Assembly (NCBI GenBank): GCA_035353335.1
Contig: DAOPZJ010000041.1
Coordinates: 1 to 13,545, forward strand
Reading direction: 5' to 3'
DNA: 13,545 nt
DNA from: Oscillospiraceae bacterium
GTDB taxonomy: Bacteria; Bacillota; Clostridia; Oscillospirales; JAKOTC01
Shown here: positions 6,748-12,903 of the stretch, one piece after another
How the letters are laid out: each line of letters starts with the position of its first letter
How positions within the stretch are numbered: position 1 is the stretch's first letter
The notes under the pieces: model-generated
The model's input: the letters and a program-made list of their open reading frames with translations, nothing else
The model's database searches: none
Told to the model about the DNA's origin: nothing
Made by a program: the position numbers and the translations under genes

Positions 6748-7128
6748 ATGGCATCCGAAAAAGTAACCAAACTGATTGAAGACGTAAAAGCTCTTACAGT
6801 CATCGAACTGTCCGAACTCGTCAAGGCCCTCGAAGAAGAATTCGGCGTCTCCGCCGCAGCCCCGATGGCAGTGGCAGCAGCCCCGGCAGCAGCCGCAGCC
6901 CCGGCAGCAGTTGAACAGACCGAATTCGCCGTCGTTCTGGCGGAAGTCGGCGCACAGCGTCTCGAAGTCATCAAGTCAGTCCGCGAACTGACCGGTCTCG
7001 GCCTCAAAGAGGCGAAGGATCTTGTTGACGCCGTTCCGAAGGCGATCAAAGAAGGCATCTCCAAGGCGGACGCGGAAGGCCTCAAGGCCAAGCTCGAAGC
7101 AGTCGGCGCGAAAGTCGAAATCAAATAA
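6748..7128 (+). CDS. rplL: 50S ribosomal protein L7/L12
   Basis: A 126-aa acidic stalk protein that recruits translational GTPases. Seen: N-terminal dimerisation domain (residues 1-35, KVTKLIEDVKALTVIELSEL), an Ala/Pro-rich hinge (36-55) encoded by a low-complexity GCAGCAGCC-type stretch, and a C-terminal domain with the near-invariant EVIKSVRELTGLGLKEAKD (73-91) and a VEIK end. Length is normal. The ATG at 6748 is chosen over an ATG six codons earlier because GGAGGA ends 7 nt upstream and MASEKVTK matches family starts. It is co-transcribed with rplJ and followed by a terminator rather than rpoB, which is unusual for this operon. Confidence 0.97.
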   Translation: MASEKVTKLIEDVKALTVIELSELVKALEEEFGVSAAAPMAVAAAPAAAAAPAAVEQTEFAVVLAEVGAQRLEVIKSVRELTGLGLKEAKDLVDAVPKAIKEGISKADAEGLKAKLEAVGAKVEIK

Positions 7129-7170
7129 TAACGGACAATTACATTGTTCATTATTTGACCTGCAAAACGA

Positions 7171-7201
7171 AAACCGGACAGAAATGCCCGGTTTTTTGTT
7201 T
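7171..7201 (+). terminator. Rho-independent terminator after rplL
   Basis: AAACCGG (7171-7177) pairs with CCGGTTT (7188-7194), with a 10-nt loop, and the T-run continues to 7197 and again after a G. It lies 42 bp after the rplL stop and closes the rplJL operon. Confidence 0.85.
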
Positions 7202-7207
7202 TCATAA

Positions 7208-7298
7208 TGTAGGGGCGATTATAAATCCCCGTAAATGAAGCTGACGGGTGAATAAGCCCGTGAACCGGAGCGGCGGGCGATTAATAATCGCCCCTACA
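7208..7298. repeat. Intergenic palindromic element (MITE/REP-like)
   Basis: A perfect 15-bp terminal inverted repeat, TGTAGGGGCGATTAT (7208-7222) and its complement (7284-7298), encloses 61 bp. Inside is a second hairpin, ACGGG (7244-7248) with CCCGT (7257-7261). The 91-bp unit has no ORF and sits between the rplL terminator and the next promoter. Its GTAGGGGCG ends resemble dispersed intergenic repeats I recall from Clostridia genomes. Mobility and copy number cannot be judged from one copy; no clear target duplication was seen. Confidence 0.65.
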
Positions 7299-7319
7299 AT
7301 GTGCCGTTTCATTTTTTGG

Positions 7320-7348
7320 TTGAAAACCATCGTTTCATTTGATATGAT
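7320..7348 (+). promoter_or_regulatory. Probable sigma-A promoter for the UroD-like gene, with overlapping palindrome
   Basis: TTGAAA (7320-7325) and TATGAT (7343-7348) are separated by 17 bp. The palindrome ATGATA-C-TATCAT (7344-7356) overlaps the -10 box and could be an operator. The predicted start near 7355 gives a short leader of about 27 nt before the ATG at 7382. Confidence 0.6.
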
Positions 7349-7381
7349 ACTATCATCAATATAAGGGATTGATGATAAATC

Positions 7382-8611
7382 ATGAATGACTTGAACCGCA
7401 TCAGAGACCTTGCGAAAGAGACACTCGAATATGCGAACTGCGATGAAATGAACCGCAGGCGCAAACTTTGGAGCGCGCATAACAGCTTACATTTCACGCG
7501 CCCGCCGATCTATATCCGCGCGATTCCGTTTGACGAATTTTTGAATCAAAAAGAACTCGTCTGTGAAAATACATATTACCGAGCACTCGAAAAGAACTTT
7601 TTGTTGAACCGTTATCGGATGAAAATCGCCGACGACTATATTATCGAGCCGTTTTTGACCGTGCGCGCGGTCCTTTCCAGCGCGCCGAACGGCGTTTATG
7701 GCCTTCCCGCCGAGATGGGCGAAAAAGCGCCCGGCGAATGTGCTGCTTTTAAGCCCTCTGTCATAAAAGAAAGCGATATCGAAAAGCTTCAAGTCGCCGA
7801 CTACAAAGTCGATGAACAAGCGACAGCAAATGAATATGACCGCCTGTATGACGTCGTGGGCGGCATTTTAGACGTTGAAGCCGACCGTCAGGGGCTTTTA
7901 TGCGGCATGTGGAATAACGACATCTCCACGATTTTGGGCAAGCTGCGGGGCCTTGAACAATTGATGTGGGATATTTATGACCGCCCTGAATGGCTGCATC
8001 GGATGCTGTCTTTCATGCAGAGCAAGATTTTGATGCACATGGACCAGACCGAAGCCGCGAACGGATTCCGGTTGATCAACCACCAGAATCAGGCGATGCC
8101 GTATGCCGAGGAATTGAAACCCCCGCAGGCAGGTAAAAGTCCGGTAAAACCGAGCGAGTTATGGGGCTATGTGGCATCGCAGGAATTCACAGCGGTCGGG
8201 CCTGAGGCTTTTAAGGAGTTTATGTTCGACTATCAAAAGCCGATTTTAGAGAGGTACGGGCTTGCGGCCTATGGCTGCTGCGAGGATTTGACGCGCGATA
8301 TCCCGGTGCTCAAAACGTTGAAGAACCTCCGGAGAATTTCCGTGTCCCCCTATGCCGACGTGAGAAAATGCGCCGGGCAGATCGGCGGGGAGTATATCAT
8401 TTCATGGCGCCCGAATCCGTCATCAGCGGTCTCTTACGGGCTCGATGAGAACTTCGTGCGCAAAAATCTGCGCGAGACGTTTGACATCTTTGACGCGAAT
8501 GGGTGCAAATTCGATATCACGCTTAAAGACGTCGAAACCGTCGGCAGAGATACAAATCGTATCATCCGGTGGACGCAGATTGTGCGTGAGGAGATTGAAC
8601 ACAGATATTAA
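7382..8611 (+). CDS. Uroporphyrinogen decarboxylase/corrinoid methyltransferase-superfamily protein
   Basis: A 409-aa protein of the URO-D-like superfamily, which includes HemE and the MtaA/MtbA-type methylcobamide:CoM methyltransferases. It does not look like HemE. Seen: an N-terminal helical cap with KLWSAHNSLHFTRPPIYI (28-45), LRGLEQLMWDIYDRPEWLHRML (188-209), AYGCCEDLTRDIPVL (296-310), LRRISVSPYADVRKC (316-330) and SWRPNPSS (341-348). As I recall, a YGCCEPL...VSPWADV...KPNP pattern marks a Clostridia/anaerobe family often annotated as a URO-D-like or corrinoid-linked methyltransferase; Cys-299, Cys-300 and Cys-330 are candidate zinc or substrate ligands. The ATG at 7382 gives the family-like N-terminus, though AAGGGA is 13 nt upstream, a long spacing. 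No corrinoid protein gene is next to it, so the substrate is unknown. Its stop is 12 bp from the convergent lipoprotein stop. Confidence 0.75.
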   Translation: MNDLNRIRDLAKETLEYANCDEMNRRRKLWSAHNSLHFTRPPIYIRAIPFDEFLNQKELVCENTYYRALEKNFLLNRYRMKIADDYIIEPFLTVRAVLSSAPNGVYGLPAEMGEKAPGECAAFKPSVIKESDIEKLQVADYKVDEQATANEYDRLYDVVGGILDVEADRQGLLCGMWNNDISTILGKLRGLEQLMWDIYDRPEWLHRMLSFMQSKILMHMDQTEAANGFRLINHQNQAMPYAEELKPPQAGKSPVKPSELWGYVASQEFTAVGPEAFKEFMFDYQKPILERYGLAAYGCCEDLTRDIPVLKTLKNLRRISVSPYADVRKCAGQIGGEYIISWRPNPSSAVSYGLDENFVRKNLRETFDIFDANGCKFDITLKDVETVGRDTNRIIRWTQIVREEIEHRY

Positions 8612-8623
8612 AATATAATCTTA

Positions 8624-10183
8624 TCAGTTGAAATAGTAATACACGGCATGCTTGCTGTTCGAAGCATTCATCAAATCGATAAGCGTGTTGCCGCCGAGAT
8701 TTAGCATGCCCTCTTTATACGTTTTGATAATTTGTCCGACGGTTCGGGAATTATCAGTGATGGCATCCTTGATGCATGTATTATAAAGCGTAAAAATATC
8801 ATTTTGAAACGAATACAAATAAGCCGATGTCGGAGTCATTTTCCAGGGGTCCCATGTCGCCCGGACTTTGCTTTTCGAGACAAGTTCGTTGTATACGGCG
8901 GGAAATTGGTTGGGGCCGGTTTCCGGTTTGCCGGCAATGCCGTTTTGGCTGTATGAAATTCCCGATTTCGAACATGGGAAAACATCCGGGATGTACGAAA
9001 CGAGGTTCGGCATTGCGGGGATTGCGTAACTTGTGCTTGAGATGCGGATTTTCTTCACGGTGAAAGTCCCGTCGGAATTTTTGCTGTAATTGTCAGACGA
9101 ACCGAGCCAGCAGTCGAGGTAGTTTTGCTCTGAGCCGAACAGCATATCAACGAGCAAATTGATCGTCTCCTTTGGCTGCGGTGTGTCTTTGGTGAGCATA
9201 TAACCGTCGCTCTTTGTATACACCATTTGAGGATTTTCGGGGTTCAGCGTGAGCACTTCGGTGCAGTTTTCGTAATCCTGATAATAGCCGTAATACGATT
9301 CACAAGTCCCGTCTTTAAAATCGCCGGGCGCAGTTATGGAAGAAGTGTCAAAATTGATTTTCAAAGCGCCCGCGTTATACAGCTCCCTCAGATACTCAAA
9401 TGCCGTGACGGCCTCTCCCTTAATCAAAAAGTCCACAATAGAGTCAGCCAAAGGATCATACGCAAACGGGAAAGCGGAGTCTTCGCCGGTATAAAGCCCG
9501 AATGCACTCAGAATGTCGTCCAGATTTGCAAGCCCGTCGGAGCTGATGGCAGATTTCCCGGTCTTTCGCTGATAGGCGAGGGCGAAGTCCTTCAGAGAGT
9601 CGAGGTTTGTGACCGTGATGCCGGTCAGCGCGAGCGCGCTGTCGGTTACGGCGCGAGCTTTCGGCGTCTTTGCATAGGACGCCGGAATCGCATAAATATG
9701 CCCGTTGATGAGAAATGCATTTTTTACGGTTTGGGGCAGCGCATTCCAGGTCTGATTATCTGATAAATAATCCTCGAGCGGTGTTGCGTTTTCTTTGTCA
9801 ACCGCCGTATACAATTGAGACATATTGACAGCCACAAACCCGGTGTATCTCTCTGCGCCGGAAAGCACTTTATAGCGCCGATAAGATGCCTCGCTGCTGT
9901 ATTTTTTATCTTTGGCGGAATAGGAGTCTGAGACGATATTGAAGCGGACGCCGAAACGCAGATAGGCCTCCTCCAGCCACACATCCTTTTCAGCGGCGCT
10001 GTTGACGTCTTCGGTGCTCAAAAAGAACGAGGGAGCAATCATATTGAACTCCATGAGATTGCCTTTGTTGTTCGGTTCATTCAGCTCATTCGGCAACGAA
10101 GTTGAAGGTGCCGATGCGCAGCCGCCAAGTAATATGGCAGCGCATAACAGTATTGAACCGGCCAGTTTAAGCGTTTTTTTCAT
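8624..10183 (-). CDS. Solute-binding-protein-like lipoprotein (paralogue B)
   Basis: A 519-aa lipoprotein with signal MKKTLKLAGS..., lipobox L-G-G-C and lipidated Cys at 22. It is a paralogue of the proteins at 1465-2979 and 10305-11861, sharing GHIYAIPAS (161-169), AFEYLRELYNAGALK, GYMLTKDTPQPKETINLLV and MLFGSEQNYLDC (from 347), plus a C-terminal LNLGGN...AVYYYFN tail. It is the most divergent of the three: the VDDAVKKG...ALKVP and QIH.SKFY segments found in the other two are replaced by unrelated sequence, so its ligand may differ. AAAGGAAG lies 7 nt upstream of the ATG at 10183. It follows paralogue C by 121 bp on the same strand with no terminator between, so it is probably the second gene of that transcription unit. 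Confidence 0.82.
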   Translation of the reverse strand: MKKTLKLAGSILLCAAILLGGCASAPSTSLPNELNEPNNKGNLMEFNMIAPSFFLSTEDVNSAAEKDVWLEEAYLRFGVRFNIVSDSYSAKDKKYSSEASYRRYKVLSGAERYTGFVAVNMSQLYTAVDKENATPLEDYLSDNQTWNALPQTVKNAFLINGHIYAIPASYAKTPKARAVTDSALALTGITVTNLDSLKDFALAYQRKTGKSAISSDGLANLDDILSAFGLYTGEDSAFPFAYDPLADSIVDFLIKGEAVTAFEYLRELYNAGALKINFDTSSITAPGDFKDGTCESYYGYYQDYENCTEVLTLNPENPQMVYTKSDGYMLTKDTPQPKETINLLVDMLFGSEQNYLDCWLGSSDNYSKNSDGTFTVKKIRISSTSYAIPAMPNLVSYIPDVFPCSKSGISYSQNGIAGKPETGPNQFPAVYNELVSKSKVRATWDPWKMTPTSAYLYSFQNDIFTLYNTCIKDAITDNSRTVGQIIKTYKEGMLNLGGNTLIDLMNASNSKHAVYYYFN

Positions 10184-10304
10184 AATGATACTTCCTTTCG
10201 CGTGCGTTTACATTTTCAAGAATTTATCACTGTTCACTTTAACTGCTAACCGTTCATGACTTTCACTTTACGTTTTACACTCTAAAATTTATACTTGCAA
10301 AAAA
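10184..10304 (-). other. AT-rich spacer between lipoproteins C and B
   Basis: These 121 bp hold no ORF and no terminator-like hairpin. On the minus strand, TTGCAA (10294-10299) is followed 17 bp later by TAAAAC, a weak promoter candidate. No CTGTA-N13-TACAG operator is present. Read-through from gene C to gene B is the simplest reading. Confidence 0.4.
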
Positions 10305-11861
10305 TTACCCGTAGTAATACGCGGTCTTCTTTCCGATGGCGTAGTTCATCTCGTCGAGCATGGCGTTGCCACCGAGCCCTAGCATATCCAATCGATATTG
10401 TTTCACGATCTCCTCAACCGTCCAATTTTCGGCGGTAATGGCGTCCTTGATGCAATTGGCGAACAAATAATTGATGTCGGATTTTTTATCATAAAATTTC
10501 GACGTGTGAATCTGACGGTAGGAAACCGGAACTTTGAGGGCACTCCCTTTTTTAACGGCGTCGTCGATTGCGGCCAGAAATTGTTTCGATTTTTCAATGG
10601 ACGCGGTCAGTTCAGCCGTGGGATTGCCGATGAGTTCCAAATCGTATCTTTGATTCGAATGGGGAAACGCTCCGGGGAGAGTTCCGACCAATCCGGGCGT
10701 CGCGAAATTATCCACACCGCCGTCTTCGTTAATTTCCAATTTCAGCGTGATGGTTCCGTCGCTGTTCAGAACATAGTTGTCGGAAAGACCGAGCGAGCAG
10801 TCGAGGTAGTTTTGTTCGGAACCGAACAGCATGCTGACGAAGAAGTTGACCGTCTCTTTGGGCTGCGGAGTGTCTTTTGTCATGATGTACCCGGACATAC
10901 CGCAGCGGAGCAGCTGTGGATATGCCGGATTCAGGGTCAGGACTTCGGTATATTTTTCATCGATCGTATATTCGTCATAATTGGTGGCGCTTTCTCCGCT
11001 TATGAAATTATTATACGGGTTGGAAGTTTTATTATATGGAATCAGCTTGAGCGCTCCGACGGCATACAATTCGCGCAGATATTTCAGCGCCGAAATCGAC
11101 GAATCTTTGGTCAGAAAGTCCACGACGCTGTCCTCGCCGGGGTCATAGGAAAACGGATGTCCGCTGTAACCGTCGGCATATAAGCCGAAAGCGTTCAAAA
11201 TATCGCCCAACCCGTCCGTACCGGCTGAGCCGATGGCATAGTCATAGGTTCCTGCCTGCTTCAGCGCAAGGGCGTACTCACGCAGCGAATTGAGATCGGT
11301 CACTTGGATTCCGGTCTGCGTAAGAGAATCGGTGTAGACGCTGCGCGCATACATATCCCAATAACAGGAGGCAGGGACCGCGTAGATATGTCCGTCCACC
11401 AGATACATGGATCTGATGTCTTCGGGCAGGGCTTTCCAAGCCGGATTGTCAGCGAGATAATCATCGAGCGCGACAGCTGTTCCGTTTTGAATGGCTCTGA
11501 CCAGCGTATCGTAACCGCTGACATAAATCAGACCCGCGAAGGCGGATTTTCCGTACAGGGCGCTGTACATCTGTGAATTCACATCGCTGACGCGCTGTCC
11601 GTCTTTATACTCATTTGTGAGAATATTGATATTGACACCGTACCGCACGGACATCGCGTCGAGCCATTCCCGTTTCAAGCCGGCAGTATCGGCCTGGCTG
11701 TTCGAGAAAAAACTCGGGACGAGCAGATTCAGCGCGTCGGGTACATCGAGGTTTTTCCCGAAGAGTTCGCCGGGCAGCGCGGCGGAAGGGTTTCCGCAGC
11801 CGGCCAGCAGCAATGCACCGCAGACAAGCATCGATAATAAGGCCGTAAAAATCTTTTTCAT
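10305..11861 (-). CDS. Solute-binding-protein-like lipoprotein (paralogue C)
   Basis: A 518-aa lipoprotein with signal MKKIFTALLS..., lipobox L-A-G-C and lipidated Cys at 22. It is close to paralogue A along the whole length: NLLVPSFFSNS, LKREWLDAMSVRYGV, GHIYAVPAS (157-165), FSYDPGEDSVVDFLTK, GYIMTKDTPQPKETVNF, MLFGSEQNYLDC (from 344) and the ending GKKTAYYYG. DNA over the conserved core differs from A mainly at third codon positions, pointing to an old duplication under protein-level selection. AAAGGAG lies 9 nt upstream of the ATG at 11861. It is the first gene after a promoter-operator matching that of the GntR operon, so control by the same YtrA-like regulator is likely. No transporter gene follows it on this strand. 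Confidence 0.85.
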   Translation of the reverse strand: MKKIFTALLSMLVCGALLLAGCGNPSAALPGELFGKNLDVPDALNLLVPSFFSNSQADTAGLKREWLDAMSVRYGVNINILTNEYKDGQRVSDVNSQMYSALYGKSAFAGLIYVSGYDTLVRAIQNGTAVALDDYLADNPAWKALPEDIRSMYLVDGHIYAVPASCYWDMYARSVYTDSLTQTGIQVTDLNSLREYALALKQAGTYDYAIGSAGTDGLGDILNAFGLYADGYSGHPFSYDPGEDSVVDFLTKDSSISALKYLRELYAVGALKLIPYNKTSNPYNNFISGESATNYDEYTIDEKYTEVLTLNPAYPQLLRCGMSGYIMTKDTPQPKETVNFFVSMLFGSEQNYLDCSLGLSDNYVLNSDGTITLKLEINEDGGVDNFATPGLVGTLPGAFPHSNQRYDLELIGNPTAELTASIEKSKQFLAAIDDAVKKGSALKVPVSYRQIHTSKFYDKKSDINYLFANCIKDAITAENWTVEEIVKQYRLDMLGLGGNAMLDEMNYAIGKKTAYYYG

Positions 11862-11898
11862 GGTTCCGTTCTCCTTTCGGGGTCCCTTTAATTCTTTT

Positions 11899-11922
11899 CT
11901 GTATTACATGCGTTGGTACAGT
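11899..11922 (-). promoter_or_regulatory. Second GntR/YtrA operator, upstream of lipoproteins C and B
   Basis: On the minus strand, ACTGTA (11922-11917), 13 bp, then TACAG (11903-11899) form CTGTA-N13-TACAG, with the longer AATACAG arm also conserved. As at 1037-1061, it begins 2 bp after the -10 box. The 13 bases TATATTAACTGTA and the 7 bases AATACAG are identical in both sites, at the same 11-bp separation. Confidence 0.72.
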
Positions 11923-11923
11923 T

Positions 11924-11952
11924 AATATAACATATCTTCCATATCATGTCAA
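11924..11952 (-). promoter_or_regulatory. Sigma-A promoter of the lipoprotein C-B unit
   Basis: On the minus strand, TTGACA (11947-11952) and TATATT (11924-11929) are separated by 17 bp. The boxes and spacing are identical to the promoter at 1007-1035, although the spacer sequences differ. The predicted start near 11917 lies inside the operator, about 56 nt before the ATG. Confidence 0.85.
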
Positions 11953-12001
11953 TACATGTTTATAAAATATTACCAATATAAATTTACCGGCTTTTATCTG
12001 T

Positions 12002-12030
12002 TTGCACCGGACCCTGGAATATGCTATAAT
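12002..12030 (+). promoter_or_regulatory. Promoter of the MgtC-like gene
   Basis: TTGCAC (12002-12007) and TATAAT (12025-12030) are separated by 17 bp, with an extended -10 TG at 12022-12023. The predicted start is near 12037. The promoter is divergent from the lipoprotein promoter, and the two -35 boxes are 49 bp apart. Confidence 0.8.
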
Positions 12031-12080
12031 TAAGCGACGGATAAGAACGGTGTGACCTTACGGAAACGGGGGGAGCTTTT

Positions 12081-12776
12081 TTGAAAGAGGTTATCGGATT
12101 TTTAAGGGATTTTAATCTTTGGACGGTATTGATCCGGCTGGCGCTGGCGTTTCTCTGCGGCGGCCTTATCGGCACCGAACGTGAACTCAAAGGCCGTTCC
12201 GCGGGTATCCGAACGCATATCCTCGTCTGCCTCGGCGCCGTGATGGCGACCATGACGGGCTTTTTCGCCATGAATACATTTGACCTGTCTTCCGACCCGC
12301 TGCGCGTTGCCTCTCAGGTGATCTCCGGCATCGGTTTTTTAGGTGTCGGTACGATTCTGGTCACCGGAAACTCCCATATCAAGGGCTTGACCACCGCGGC
12401 GGGCATCTGGACGACCGCCGCGATCGGCGTCGCGCTCGGCGCGGGATTTTACGAAGGCGCTCTGGTCTGCACCGCGCTGGCTTTCTTCGCCATCGGCTTT
12501 TTGCAGCGGCTTGAGCGCAGATTCAAAAAGAAAAAAGGCGTTTTATCCGTCTATGTCGAAATCAAAGACGCCGACCGCCTGAACGAGATTCTCGAACGGA
12601 TGGCGTCGCAGTCCTATAAAATTTCGAATATCGAAGTCCGGCCTGCCAAGAGCGGAATGCCGAACTACCTCGGCATCGAAGCCAAGCTCGTCGCCGGGTG
12701 TGATTTAAATAAGCAGCAATGCCTGCACGAACTCTCAAAAATCGAGGGGGTCTCGTTTGCAATCGAAACAGCGTGA
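12081..12776 (+). CDS. MgtC/SapB family membrane protein
   Basis: A 231-aa inner-membrane protein of the MgtC/SapB (YhiD) family. Family members are linked to magnesium limitation, acid stress and, in pathogens, inhibition of the F-ATP synthase; direct transport activity is disputed. Seen: about five hydrophobic segments in residues 12-140, with family signatures LIGTERELKGRSAGIRTHIL (29-48), ISGIGFLGVGTI (81-92) and KGLTTAAGIWTTAAIGVALG (101-120). A basic RRFKKKK stretch (146-152) precedes a soluble ACT-like C-terminal domain (153-231). The start is TTG at 12081, with GGGGGGAG 5 nt upstream; no ATG exists before residue 55. It is a single gene with its own promoter. The 5' leader of about 45 nt shows no Mg-sensing riboswitch. 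Confidence 0.92.
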   Translation: MKEVIGFLRDFNLWTVLIRLALAFLCGGLIGTERELKGRSAGIRTHILVCLGAVMATMTGFFAMNTFDLSSDPLRVASQVISGIGFLGVGTILVTGNSHIKGLTTAAGIWTTAAIGVALGAGFYEGALVCTALAFFAIGFLQRLERRFKKKKGVLSVYVEIKDADRLNEILERMASQSYKISNIEVRPAKSGMPNYLGIEAKLVAGCDLNKQQCLHELSKIEGVSFAIETA

Positions 12777-12794
12777 AAATAATATCATTGCAAG

Positions 12795-12814
12795 GGAACG
12801 GTCTTGACCGTTCC
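12795..12814 (+). other. Hairpin after the MgtC-like gene
   Basis: GGAACGGT (12795-12802) pairs perfectly with ACCGTTCC (12807-12814) around a CTTG loop, 18 bp after the stop. No T-run follows, so it is not a standard terminator; it may stabilise the mRNA end. Confidence 0.5.
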
Positions 12815-12831
12815 GGATTATTAAAACACGC

Positions 12832-12866
12832 GCATAATAAAACAACGCCGGCAAAAGCCGGCGTTT
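12832..12866. terminator. Bidirectional terminator between the mgtC-like and phosphohexomutase genes
   Basis: CGCCGGC (12846-12852) and GCCGGCG (12857-12863) form a perfect stem around AAAA, extended by two A-T pairs. On the minus strand the stem is followed by TTGTTTTATT, a good terminator for the phosphohexomutase gene. On the plus strand only TTT follows, making it weaker for the mgtC-like gene. Confidence 0.78.
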
Positions 12867-12903
12867 CGGAGATGGTTATCGAACACGGTTCGAAGACCAT
12901 TCC

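Noticed and set aside
10398..11183. Long plus-strand ORF (261 codons) opposite lipoprotein C
   Set aside because: Antisense shadow of the lipoprotein gene, with no promoter, no family motif and a similar shadow opposite paralogue A.
12037..12080. Leader of the mgtC-like gene checked for a magnesium riboswitch or leader peptide
   Set aside because: Only about 45 nt long, with no extended pairing and no short proline-rich ORF.
12879..12893. TCGAAC-ACG-GTTCGA, resembling a tRNA T-arm (GGTTCGA)
   Set aside because: No acceptor stem, D-arm or anticodon arm can be built around it; it is only a small hairpin next to the phosphohexomutase stop.
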